Shown: positions 6,306-12,186, counted from the stretch's first letter. The stretch: 19,018 nucleotides of DNA from JACPIN01 sp964367085 (GCA_964367085.1 CAYIWL010000013.1:1-19018); one strand, 5' to 3'. Made by a program: numbers and translations. The notes: generated by a model from the sequence alone, not told the origin.

Positions 6306-6591
6306 AAATCGCTTCCTTCTTCACATACCTTAACGCTGGTTTTAATTCTTTCTCCATGACTAAATCAACTTTTCTATTAAATAATTTCTCTAATCTAAAC
6401 TTCAATCCCATATAATTATCGAGTGTAGGGTTCTTAAAATCAACAAGAAAATCTATATCGCTATTACTTTTTGGGTTTTTAGAGAACGAACCAAATAAAC
6501 CTATCTTTGTGACATCAAACTTTGCTAAGTCGATTCTATGCTTCTCAATAGTTTTTATTATCTTTTCGGATGTAAGATTTTGTTTTTTCAT
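6289..6591 (-). CDS. mntA: MntA-type minimal nucleotidyltransferase (antitoxin)
   Basis: This 100-residue protein of the pol-beta nucleotidyltransferase fold is the antitoxin to HepT. Its motif GSFSKNPKSNSDIDFLVDF (34-52) contains GSx(9)DxD with the two metal-binding aspartates D45 and D47; the third acidic residue is D76 in RKVDLVM. The expected activity is transfer of AMP from ATP to the HepT tyrosine. It is first in the operon mntA-hepT-rlmE. The promoter carries a TATA box about 28 bp upstream flanked by two direct copies of TTTACTAG, possible operator half-sites. Pair order, sizes and overlap all match known MntA-HepT modules. Confidence 0.88.
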   Translation of the reverse strand: MKKQNLTSEKIIKTIEKHRIDLAKFDVTKIGLFGSFSKNPKSNSDIDFLVDFKNPTLDNYMGLKFRLEKLFNRKVDLVMEKELKPALRYVKKEAIYAKGF

Positions 6592-6595
6592 GGAT

Positions 6596-6637
6596 TTTAC
6601 TAGATTAACACTAAATATAAAATTTGTGGTTTACTAG
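6596..6637 (-). promoter_or_regulatory. Promoter of the mntA-hepT-rlmE operon with flanking direct repeats
   Basis: The TATA element (6613-6624, minus strand AATTTTATATTT) is centred about 27 bp upstream of the mntA ATG at 6591. An identical octamer TTTACTAG lies on each side, at 6596-6603 and 6630-6637 (34 bp apart). Direct repeats flanking the core promoter may be toxin-antitoxin complex binding sites; that is inference. Confidence 0.45.
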
Positions 6638-6883
6638 TCATTTCCTGTTCTTGACGACGAAGAAATAAATAATAGCGCCAACAATCTTAGCGAACAATAT
6701 AACCAGAATCCAAACAATTTTTTCATTTTGACCCTTAAAGTTTCTTTTAGCGCAGTCAACGATCATCCAAATCCAGAAGATAAGAAATAAAGCACCAACG
6801 ATAATCCCAGACATCATGAAGCCAGGCATATAAAACCAGTCCTGAAAATTATAGTTCATCATTCCAAAATTCAATATAACCAT
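6638..6883 (-). CDS. Small membrane protein with PLDc_N-like (cardiolipin synthase N-terminal) domain
   Basis: This 81-residue protein has two TM helices. TM1 is at about 24-43 (GIIVGALFLIFWIWMIVDCA) and TM2 at about 56-76 (IVWILVILFAKIVGAIIYFF). The FWIWMIVDCAKRNFKGQNEKIVW linker and the G-A-I-I-Y-F-F-V-V ending are the PLDc_N signature, a membrane anchor found at the N terminus of cardiolipin synthases and as free-standing small proteins. No phospholipase D HKD domain follows, so a catalytic role is not supported. The start at 6883 fits a shared TATA box 26 bp upstream; later Met codons (residues 8 and 9) are less well placed. Confidence 0.75.
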   Translation of the reverse strand: MVILNFGMMNYNFQDWFYMPGFMMSGIIVGALFLIFWIWMIVDCAKRNFKGQNEKIVWILVILFAKIVGAIIYFFVVKNRK

Positions 6884-6903
6884 CTCAATTTATCATATAA
6901 ATC

Positions 6904-6915
6904 TTTATATATAAA
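6904..6915. promoter_or_regulatory. Palindromic TATA box shared by two divergent genes
   Basis: TTTATATATAAA is a perfect 12-bp palindrome centred between 6909 and 6910. It is about 25 bp from the plus-strand ATG at 6935 and about 26 bp from the minus-strand ATG at 6883. A single TBP site therefore sits at the right distance for leaderless transcription in both directions, and no second TATA box is needed for either gene. Confidence 0.65.
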
Positions 6916-6934
6916 AACTTTGTCTTTTCATTTT

Positions 6935-7558
6935 ATGGTAGAAAAAATAAGCTGGCTTGGGCATGCATCTTTCAAAATCTCTGGAGAAAAAATAATTTAC
7001 ATTGATCCTTGGAAACTCCAATCACATAATTTAGAAAAGGCTGACATAATTTTAATTTCCCATTCTCACTTTGACCATTTTTCATTAGAGGACATCAAAA
7101 AAATAGCAACAAACAGTACAGATATTCTGATAACTCCAGATTGCCAGTCAAAACTACGCGAGGTTCCTGGAAGGGTAACGTTAGTAGAGCCAAGAAAGAA
7201 GTACAATATTCAAAACATCTTAATAGAAACAACCCCTTCATACAACTCAAATAAAAAGTTCCATCCAAAAGACAACGACTGGGTCGGATTTATAATCAAC
7301 TTTAGCCAGAGCAAAATATTTTACGCAGGAGACACAGATAACATTCCGGAAATAAAACACATCAAAATAGACATAGCTCTAATCCCCGTATCGGGAACTT
7401 ATGTTATGGACGCAAAAGAAGCTGCAGACTTGGTAAATGCTATGAAGCCCAAACTAGCAATTCCTTATCATTACGGAGACATAGTCGGAACAGAGCAAGA
7501 TGCATTAAAGTTCAAGAAACTAGCACAAATTCCAGTAGAAATCCTCAAAAAACAATAG
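6935..7558 (+). CDS. Metallo-beta-lactamase-fold hydrolase (UPF0173/YtnP-UlaG-like)
   Basis: This 207-residue zinc hydrolase begins MVEKISWLGHASFKISG, the family's usual opening strands. The metal motif HSHFDH (43-48) provides HxHxDH. YAGDTDNIPEI supplies the bridging Asp, and IPYHYGDIVGT near the C terminus supplies the last His. The order and size match small MBL-fold hydrolases related to UlaG and UPF0173, which act on lactones or phosphodiesters; the substrate here is unknown. I use ATG 6935 rather than the upstream TTG at 6920. The palindromic TATA box is 25 bp from the ATG, and homologues start at this residue. It is divergent from the PLDc_N-like gene and sits 40 bp upstream of the small AbrB-like gene. 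Confidence 0.88.
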   Translation: MVEKISWLGHASFKISGEKIIYIDPWKLQSHNLEKADIILISHSHFDHFSLEDIKKIATNSTDILITPDCQSKLREVPGRVTLVEPRKKYNIQNILIETTPSYNSNKKFHPKDNDWVGFIINFSQSKIFYAGDTDNIPEIKHIKIDIALIPVSGTYVMDAKEAADLVNAMKPKLAIPYHYGDIVGTEQDALKFKKLAQIPVEILKKQ

Positions 7559-7587
7559 ATTTATATATTACTTATACTTTAAGTATA
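7558..7587 (+). promoter_or_regulatory. TATA box and palindromic operator of the AbrB-like gene
   Basis: GATTTATATATT (7558-7567 region) is the TATA box. Seven bp further on, TATACTT-T-AAGTATA (7573-7587) is a perfect inverted repeat with 7-bp arms and one central base. It covers the expected transcription start region upstream of the ATG at 7600. GTGAT (7591-7595) is a weak Shine-Dalgarno site. The layout suits autorepression by the encoded swapped-hairpin protein. Confidence 0.5.
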
Positions 7588-7599
7588 CCTGTGATATTA

Positions 7600-7749
7600 A
7601 TGGAGTATGAAATTTCCTTCACAAAAAGGGTGTCAAAAATGGGCAGAAACCTAGTAATCAAAGTCCCTAAAGACAGACATGATGATTTTGAGCACAAAGA
7701 CTTAGTTAAAGTTGTCTTAATGAAAAAGGAGCAGCAGAAATTGCACTAA
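7600..7749 (+). CDS. AbrB/SpoVT-like DNA-binding protein, 49 residues
   Basis: This small protein was found by reading the gap between larger genes. It starts MEYEISFTKRVSKMGRNLVI, then KVPKDRHDDFEHKDLVKVVL. The pattern (K/R)-x-(G)-x-x-L-x-I-x-(I/V)-P-K-x...(D)-x-V-x-V is the AbrB swapped-hairpin DNA-binding domain. Family members act as dimeric repressors or as antitoxins. There is no partner toxin gene: the next gene is convergent hsp20. The stop TAA at 7747-7749 is 11 bp from the end of hsp20. A perfect palindrome in its promoter supports an autoregulatory DNA-binding role. The call is moderately strong for so short a chain. Confidence 0.65.
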   Translation: MEYEISFTKRVSKMGRNLVIKVPKDRHDDFEHKDLVKVVLMKKEQQKLH

Positions 7750-7760
7750 AAATAATCTCC

Positions 7761-8207
7761 TCATTTAATTGTTATCTTTTTAACCTCCTTTTTCTCTCCA
7801 TTTTTCTTTGGTATCCTTACCTCTAAAATTCCGTTTTTATACTCTGCTTTTGCTTTTCCAGCTTTAACAACAGCAGGCAATGGAACAATTTGATGAAAAC
7901 TTCTAAAGCTTCTTTCTTCTCTAAATATTCCTTTTTTCTTCAATTTGTTCTCCTCTTTCTTCTCAGCCTTGACTTCAACATAATTCTCAGTGACATTCAA
8001 ATTAATATCCTTTTTATCAACGCCAGGCAGATTTAATTTAACAACCACGTCTTTATCATTAACTTTTATATCACTGCCAGACTTAACTGCTAAATCCTTT
8101 CCAACATACAATCTTTCCATTTCAGTTCTATCAAAGAAATTATCAAATAGTTTATTCATCTCTTTTCTTAATCTTACTATTTTTTCAAAAGGATCTTCCC
8201 ACGTCAT
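7761..8207 (-). CDS. hsp20: Small heat shock protein Hsp20 (alpha-crystallin family)
   Basis: This 148-residue ATP-independent holdase chaperone forms large cytoplasmic oligomers. The N-terminal arm MTWEDPFEKIVRLRKEMN is the typical archaeal start. The alpha-crystallin domain spans about 42-137: DIKVNDKDVVVKLNLPGV, then KDINLNVTENYVEVKAEKKE, GIFREERSFRSFHQIVPLP and AEYKNGILEVRIPKK. A-x-x-x-N-G-(I/V)-L is the family hallmark. The C-terminal IXI-type motif is seen only loosely as KKITIK. I chose ATG 8207 over ATG 8216: a TATA-like GCATATTTA (8231-8239) is about 28 bp upstream of 8207 but only 18 bp from 8216. Confidence 0.93.
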   Translation of the reverse strand: MTWEDPFEKIVRLRKEMNKLFDNFFDRTEMERLYVGKDLAVKSGSDIKVNDKDVVVKLNLPGVDKKDINLNVTENYVEVKAEKKEENKLKKKGIFREERSFRSFHQIVPLPAVVKAGKAKAEYKNGILEVRIPKKNGEKKEVKKITIK

Positions 8208-8230
8208 ACAGACCATCTCTTTTATTAAGA

Positions 8231-8239
8231 TAAATATGC
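8231..8239 (-). promoter_or_regulatory. TATA-like box of hsp20
   Basis: Minus strand GCATATTTA, centred about 28 bp upstream of the ATG at 8207. It decides between the two candidate starts of hsp20. A TTTAAAAA a little further upstream (about 8249-8256) may act as an alternative TATA or BRE. Confidence 0.4.
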
Positions 8240-8270
8240 AAATTGTTTGTTTTTAAATAGCTTTCTCTCA

Positions 8271-8549
8271 TCAGGAATCATTTTTCAATTTTTCAACAGC
8301 TTTCTTGAAAGCATCTATTTGCTTCTCGCTCAGCTTGCCAAAGGTTTCATAATATCCTCTCACATTTCTAAGGAAATAGTTTTTCACATAAAGCTCTTTT
8401 GGAATGTCAAGAATTTTTTTGTATTTTCCCCTTTTTATCTCTTCCCAATTTTTCATCTCACACTCAGCGCAGATAGGTCTTTGCTTATATCTTTCAATGA
8501 CCACATGATTCTTCCGGCATAAAGTGCATAATTGTTTGTATCTAGCCAT
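8271..8549 (-). CDS. Small four-Cys zinc-ribbon protein
   Basis: This 92-residue protein is of no family I can name. Residues 8-30 hold C-T-L-C (8, 11), a 15-residue basic loop and C-A-E-C (27, 30): a CxxC-x15-CxxC zinc ribbon, a fold usually used for RNA, DNA or protein contacts. The rest is basic and helical (LDIPKELYVKNYFLRNVRGY, then LSEKQIDAFKKAVEKLK). I use ATG 8549, two bases after the stop of the zinc-finger gene upstream, rather than the overlapping TTG at 8555. It is the last gene of a run starting with a TumE-like toxin gene. Confidence 0.65.
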   Translation of the reverse strand: MARYKQLCTLCRKNHVVIERYKQRPICAECEMKNWEEIKRGKYKKILDIPKELYVKNYFLRNVRGYYETFGKLSEKQIDAFKKAVEKLKNDS

Positions 8550-8551
8550 CT

Positions 8552-8710
8552 TCAAGCTTTCAACAGAGATTCCTTATGCGTCTTTTTCATATGCGCCTCT
8601 AAATTCTTAACAGATTTCTTGCAAACCTTGCATTTTCCATATGTGCCATGCACAACTACCTTTGCAGGATTATGCCAATTTCTTATTTTACTTTTATGTT
8701 TTTTTACCAT
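8552..8710 (-). CDS. Tiny C2H2-like zinc-finger protein, 52 residues
   Basis: This very basic protein starts MVKKHKSKIRNWHNPAKVVV and carries one finger-like motif: C27-x2-C30-x9-H40-x4-H45 (CKVCKKSVKNLEAHMKKTH). The Cys-to-His spacing of 9 is shorter than the classical 12. Its ATG (8710) lies one base after the stop of the HTH antitoxin gene, and its own stop is two bases before the next ATG. A longer reading from 8752 would overlap the antitoxin gene and is unlikely. Nucleic-acid binding is probable from charge and finger; the target is unknown. Confidence 0.65.
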   Translation of the reverse strand: MVKKHKSKIRNWHNPAKVVVHGTYGKCKVCKKSVKNLEAHMKKTHKESLLKA

Positions 8711-8711
8711 T

Positions 8712-9065
8712 TCAGACCGCAACCTCCACAGATAGTTTGTTAAACTCAACAACTACCCGATGGTTTTTCCTCGTAATTAATCCTAATTCTCCTAACAGTT
8801 CAACATCGTCATAAACATTTTTGTATTCTCTATCTGCCATCTTAGCCAACTCATATACAGATTTCGGTTTTTTGTGCTTTATTATGCTCAGCAATTCCAT
8901 CCTCCTTCTCGAAAAAAACTTCCTAAAATTATCTATATCACTAAAACCAATTCCATGTTTCGAAATAATCGCCTCATTTCTTTTGGCCTTTCCAAATACT
9001 TCCGCAAATTCTTTTAAAGATTCTTTCAATGGTCTTATTTCCACAATTACTTTTTTGATTTTCAT
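8712..9065 (-). CDS. tumA: HTH antitoxin of TumA type (HVO_A0114-like DNA-binding protein)
   Basis: This 117-residue winged-helix regulator is the partner of the upstream TumE-like protein. The N-terminal strand MKIKKVIVEIRPLKESLKEF is followed by a helical part. The winged helix spans about 54-110: RRRMELLSIIKHKKPKSVYE, then LAKMADREYKNVYDDVELLG and LGLITRKNHRVVVEFNKL. This is the layout of 'HVO_A0114 family putative DNA-binding proteins', commonly encoded with TumE (DUF6516) toxins. It overlaps the toxin stop by 4 nt (ATGA). Antitoxin and autorepressor roles are inferred from family and context. Confidence 0.75.
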   Translation of the reverse strand: MKIKKVIVEIRPLKESLKEFAEVFGKAKRNEAIISKHGIGFSDIDNFRKFFSRRRMELLSIIKHKKPKSVYELAKMADREYKNVYDDVELLGELGLITRKNHRVVVEFNKLSVEVAV

Positions 9066-9346
9066 AGTTCCCCCTTAAGTTTTTCATATTCTTTATAAAA
9101 ATCGCCTATTAATTTCCATTCATCAACAAATTCATAAGTTAGTTCTCTTCCAAACCTATGCATATGATGCCCTTTTCCTCTTTCATTGTCAAACCCCAAA
9201 ACTCTTTTTTTAGTTTTCTTATCTATAACGACCAAAGAATATTTTATTCCTTCTGGAAAATATTTATCAATTTTTACTTTCATTATTCTCATCTCAATCA
9301 AGTAACCATTATCAGACTGCTTATACTCATATATAGGTTCTGACAT
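9062..9346 (-). CDS. tumE: TumE-like toxin (DUF6516)
   Basis: This 94-residue protein is read as the toxin of a TumE/TumA module. A mixed strand region (YLIEMRIMKVKIDKYFPEGI, then KYSLVVIDKKTKKRVLGFDN) is followed by the histidine-rich GKGHHMHRFGRE (about 58-69) and a helical end ELTYEFVDEWKLIGDFYKEY. The FDN...HHxH...Y-F-(V)-(D/E) series matches the DUF6516/TumE family as I know it. TumE is thought to inhibit growth, but the mechanism is not fixed, so no catalytic residue is claimed. The ATG lies inside a 16-bp palindrome and 26 bp from a TATA box, so the mRNA is probably leaderless and tightly repressed. Confidence 0.75.
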   Translation of the reverse strand: MSEPIYEYKQSDNGYLIEMRIMKVKIDKYFPEGIKYSLVVIDKKTKKRVLGFDNERGKGHHMHRFGRELTYEFVDEWKLIGDFYKEYEKLKGEL

Positions 9347-9376
9347 ACCATATGGTATGGTACACCATTATTTAAA
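9344..9376 (-). promoter_or_regulatory. Promoter and double palindromic operator of tumE-tumA
   Basis: CATACCAT-ATGGTATG (9344-9359) is a perfect 16-bp palindrome that contains the tumE start codon. Overlapping it, ATGGT-AC-ACCAT (9357-9368) is a second inverted repeat. The TATA box TTTAAATAA (minus strand, 9368-9376) abuts the second. The whole interval from TATA to start is therefore operator-like sequence, and a bound TumA dimer would block both TBP/polymerase entry and the start site. Confidence 0.65.
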
Positions 9377-9381
9377 CCTTC

Positions 9382-11058
9382 CTATTTTCTAAAAATTTTC
9401 CTTAGCTCATTCAAGTTTAAAGTATTTACAATATCGTTTTTAGTTGCCCATCCTCTTCTAGCTTGTCCAATTCCAAGTCGCATATGTCTCAAGCCATCAA
9501 CATTATGAGCATCAGTTCCAATAGTTAATTTATTCCCGTTTTCAACAGCAGTTTTTATCATTTCATCTCTCAGATCTAATCTCGATGGATGTGCATTTAT
9601 TTCTAAAACAGTTTTAGTTTCTTTTGCAACTCTTAACACTTCACCAAATTTTATTTTATATTCCTTCCTGCTTTGAATCAATCTCCCGGTAGGATGCGCA
9701 AGAATATTCATATTTTTATTCTCCATGGCTTTTAATATTCTTTTAGTAACCTCTCCCTTGAAACCAGAATGGATCGAGCAAATAGTATAATCTAATTTTC
9801 TTAAAACATTATCATGATAGTCTAAGCTTCCATCTCCTAAAATATCAACTTCACTCCCTATTAAAACTTTAATCCCTGGAACATTTATTTTTCTTACCTC
9901 TTTAATCTCTTCCATCAGCTCTTCTTCACTCAACCCGCCGGCAATTTTTCTTGTTTTAGAATGATCGCTAATTCCAACATAGCTATACCCTAGTTTCTTT
10001 GCTCCATTAACCATCTCTAAAATGCTGTTATTTCCGTCGCTGTATTTAGTATGCATGTGCAAGTCTCCTTTTATCTCATTATAATTGATCAATTTCGGAA
10101 TCTTTCTTTTAATCGCGACCTCAATCTCCCCTAGATTTTCTCTTAGCTCAGGAGGCACGTACTGCATTCCAAGTTTTTGATAAATCTCCTCCTCGCTTTT
10201 TCTTGCAATTATCTTTCCCTCTTTAGACAGTCCATACTCGCTCAATTTCATCCCTTTCCTAATTGCAATTTTCCTTAATTCAACGCTATGATCTTTGCTT
10301 CCAGTGAAATAATGGACCCCACTCCAGAAATCTTCTTTAGGTACAACTCTCAAATCAATTTGCCTATCTCCAATAATTATACTAGCTTTTCCGCTCCCCT
10401 TTGCCAAAACTCTATCAGCCAATTTGCAGAAGTTATCAATAATTTTATCATCGGCAACAGCCAATATATCAATATCGCCAACGGTTTCGTACATTCTTCT
10501 AATCGAGCCACAGACCATTATCTTTCCCGCTCTAATTTTTTCAACAATATCCCCAGCAAGGTCTAAAGCATCTCCAAGTAGCATTCTTTTCTTGTCTCTT
10601 TTTTTAAAGAATTCAATCTCTTCCCCAATATCTTTCTCGCTTTTTTCCCCAAATCTTTCCAGCTTTTTTATCCTGTGGCTTTTAACCGCTTTCTCTAAAT
10701 CTTTTACACTTTTTATTTTTAATTTTTTATAAAGAAGTTGTGCCTTTTTAGGACCAATCCCCGTAATATCCATCATCTCAACCAAGCCTTTGGGAACAAA
10801 TTTCTTCAGTTTCTCATATTCCTTTATCCTTCCAGTTTTAATATACTCTTCAATCTTCTTCGCCATTGCTATTCCAACTCCCGGAATCTCATCTAATCCC
10901 TTCAAACCTTTCTCATCGTAAATTTCCTTCAAATCCTTCTCCAATCCTTCAATAACCCTAGCAGCCTTGTTATATGCCTGCGGCTTCCACTGCACATTTT
11001 TCAGTTCAAAAATCTCAGAAATCTCATAAAAAATTCTAGCAACTTCTTTGTTAATCAT
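9382..11058 (-). CDS. polX: Family X DNA polymerase with PHP domain (PolX)
   Basis: This 558-residue repair polymerase is of the bacterial/archaeal PolX type. Domains in order are: an 8-kDa-like helical domain (1-80) with the helix-hairpin-helix LDEIPGVGIAMAKKIEEYIK; a second HhH, MDITGIGPKKAQLLYKK (about 95-111); and the polymerase palm with GSIRRMYETVGDIDILAV (GSxRR and the metal-binding DxD pair) and the third Asp in RQIDLRVV. The steric/template region is FTGSKDHSVELR. The C-terminal PHP domain opens with GDLHMHTKYSDG (about 332-343) and continues with ISDHSKT, GSEVDI, SIHSGF, LAHPTGR, EINAHPSR and GTDAH. These give a complete metal site, so 3'-5' exonuclease or AP-endonuclease activity is expected. 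A TATA box 27 bp upstream implies a leaderless mRNA. Confidence 0.95.
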   Translation of the reverse strand: MINKEVARIFYEISEIFELKNVQWKPQAYNKAARVIEGLEKDLKEIYDEKGLKGLDEIPGVGIAMAKKIEEYIKTGRIKEYEKLKKFVPKGLVEMMDITGIGPKKAQLLYKKLKIKSVKDLEKAVKSHRIKKLERFGEKSEKDIGEEIEFFKKRDKKRMLLGDALDLAGDIVEKIRAGKIMVCGSIRRMYETVGDIDILAVADDKIIDNFCKLADRVLAKGSGKASIIIGDRQIDLRVVPKEDFWSGVHYFTGSKDHSVELRKIAIRKGMKLSEYGLSKEGKIIARKSEEEIYQKLGMQYVPPELRENLGEIEVAIKRKIPKLINYNEIKGDLHMHTKYSDGNNSILEMVNGAKKLGYSYVGISDHSKTRKIAGGLSEEELMEEIKEVRKINVPGIKVLIGSEVDILGDGSLDYHDNVLRKLDYTICSIHSGFKGEVTKRILKAMENKNMNILAHPTGRLIQSRKEYKIKFGEVLRVAKETKTVLEINAHPSRLDLRDEMIKTAVENGNKLTIGTDAHNVDGLRHMRLGIGQARRGWATKNDIVNTLNLNELRKIFRK

Positions 11059-11080
11059 GCTATTGCAAAAGAAGTGATTG

Positions 11081-11089
11081 AATATAAAC
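11081..11089 (-). promoter_or_regulatory. TATA box of polX
   Basis: Minus strand GTTTATATT, centred about 27 bp upstream of the polX ATG at 11058. It lies back to back with the plus-strand promoter of the 11137 gene. Confidence 0.55.
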
Positions 11090-11106
11090 TTTTTTGGTTG
11101 ATAATG

Positions 11107-11130
11107 CTTAAATAACCACTTTCCGGGAAA
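11107..11130 (+). promoter_or_regulatory. TATA box and short palindrome of the 11137 gene
   Basis: CTTAAATA (11107-11114) is centred about 27 bp upstream of the ATG at 11137. Six bases further on, TTTCC-G-GGAAA (11120-11130) is an 11-bp palindrome with 5-bp arms between TATA and start. As the gene appears to encode an HTH protein, this could be its own operator; the short arms make it weak evidence. Confidence 0.4.
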
Positions 11131-11136
11131 AAATAT

Positions 11137-11649
11137 ATGGACTTAAATGATTTATGCCAAAAGCTTTTTGAATATGGTCTCGTAGATCGGGAAAAATTCA
11201 GCCCGAATTTCACAGAAAGAATTATGAGAGAGGGAGGAGGAGTAAAGGTTATACAGAACCAAGATTCAGACATAACTGCAAACATCAAAATTCTAGCAGA
11301 AGGATTAGAAAGATGCATTCAAGCCTACGGTCCAGAAAAAGTAGAAGCATTTTTTTATCTTCAAGAATTAGCTAATCATGCAAGGATGCTCTTTTACGAC
11401 GGTGCAAAAGAATTTTCAATAGAAGCCGGTAATGAAAAAAAAGAAAAGAAGAAGAGAGGATTTACTGAACCAGAAAGAAAAGCCATATTAGAAAAGATTA
11501 GTGGGATGGAACCCAGTTGCTATACTTCAAAGGAAATCGGAAACTCACTAGGGTTTGATGCAAGGAGCGTTGGGGTATTTCTAGCTCACCTAACTGACGC
11601 CGAAAGAGAAGAACTAAACCTAAGATATGATGACAAAGAAAGAATTTAG
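11137..11649 (+). CDS. Uncharacterised protein with C-terminal HTH-like domain
   Basis: I do not recognise a family for this 170-residue protein. Residues 1-95 are mainly helical (LCQKLFEYGLVDREKF, then ILAEGLERCIQAYG and KVEAFFYLQELANHARMLFY), with no cysteine clusters or membrane segments. A highly charged linker KKEKKKRGF (about 101-109) leads to a C-terminal domain (110-160): EPERKAILEKI, then CYTSKEIGNSLGFDARSVGV and FLAHL. This last stretch reads as helix-turn-helix, with the recognition helix around 141-151. A DNA-binding or adaptor role is possible. It is divergent from polX and monocistronic, ending with a T-rich tract. Confidence 0.55.
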   Translation: MDLNDLCQKLFEYGLVDREKFSPNFTERIMREGGGVKVIQNQDSDITANIKILAEGLERCIQAYGPEKVEAFFYLQELANHARMLFYDGAKEFSIEAGNEKKEKKKRGFTEPERKAILEKISGMEPSCYTSKEIGNSLGFDARSVGVFLAHLTDAEREELNLRYDDKERI

Positions 11650-11663
11650 CAAAAGTATTAGCC

Positions 11664-11690
11664 TCTATTTTTATAACTTTTTTAATTTCT
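11664..11690 (+). terminator. T-rich terminator after the 11137 gene
   Basis: T-runs of five and six bases begin about 15 bp after the stop codon, in the plus-strand sense. They reach the stop codon of the convergent gene at 11689, separating the two transcripts. Confidence 0.4.
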
Positions 11691-12186
11691 AATTCAATTT
11701 AATATAATCCAGACCTATCCTATGTACTAAAACTTCTTTAGTTTCAGGGACAACTAAAACATCTTTCGGCGTAAACCTATTTTTGTTTCTTTTTCTTCTC
11801 AAACTTTCAAAAACATCCTTAGTCACCAATGGAACTTCATTCCAGCAGTCTGAGTATCCATTAACAACAGATATCCTCCTATTTTCCAAAATTCTTAGAT
11901 TCCTTTCAAAATGTGTTTCATCGCCACCAACAACAACTGCACAATTCGGAAATTGTCCTTGTCTCTCCATCCTATTAACGATTTCATTGAGATAAATTTC
12001 TGATTCTATTCTAAGATCATAGTGAGTTAATCCTGCTGTGTTTCTTCCTAATAAAACAACAGCATTACAGCATATATACCCTCTAGAATAAATTGGGCCA
12101 GAGGAAACACTGTCTCCAGGATAATGTACTATCATAGTTTCTGGGTGCCTTCTTAATTCCAAAAATCTTGTTTGAAGTTCTGACAT
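11689..12186 (-). CDS. CheD-like orphan protein (possible Cys-dependent deamidase fold)
   Basis: For this 165-residue protein my best reading is a divergent relative of CheD, the chemoreceptor glutamine deamidase. YICCNAVVLLG (38-48) aligns with the catalytic-Cys strand (GSCVAV), and AGLTHYDL (51-58) with the active-site GG-x-x-H (H55). CAVVVGGDETHFERNLRILE (82-101) aligns with the 'GERN..-V...L' helix, and the ending VLVVPETKEVLVHRI (143-157) with CheD's C-terminal strands. The Cys-His spacing is two residues shorter than usual, and an insert around 115-138 is rich in Arg/Lys. No chemotaxis genes are visible here. It may be co-transcribed with the ABC genes upstream (24-bp gap) or use an AT-rich stretch at 12193-12208. 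Family is uncertain. Confidence 0.45.
   Translation of the reverse strand: MSELQTRFLELRRHPETMIVHYPGDSVSSGPIYSRGYICCNAVVLLGRNTAGLTHYDLRIESEIYLNEIVNRMERQGQFPNCAVVVGGDETHFERNLRILENRRISVVNGYSDCWNEVPLVTKDVFESLRRKRNKNRFTPKDVLVVPETKEVLVHRIGLDYIKLN

Noticed and set aside
11055..11318. 87-residue minus-strand reading upstream of polX
   Set aside because: It overlaps the polX promoter and the 11137 gene on the other strand, and has a composition (Ser/Pro/Phe-rich) typical of antisense readings.
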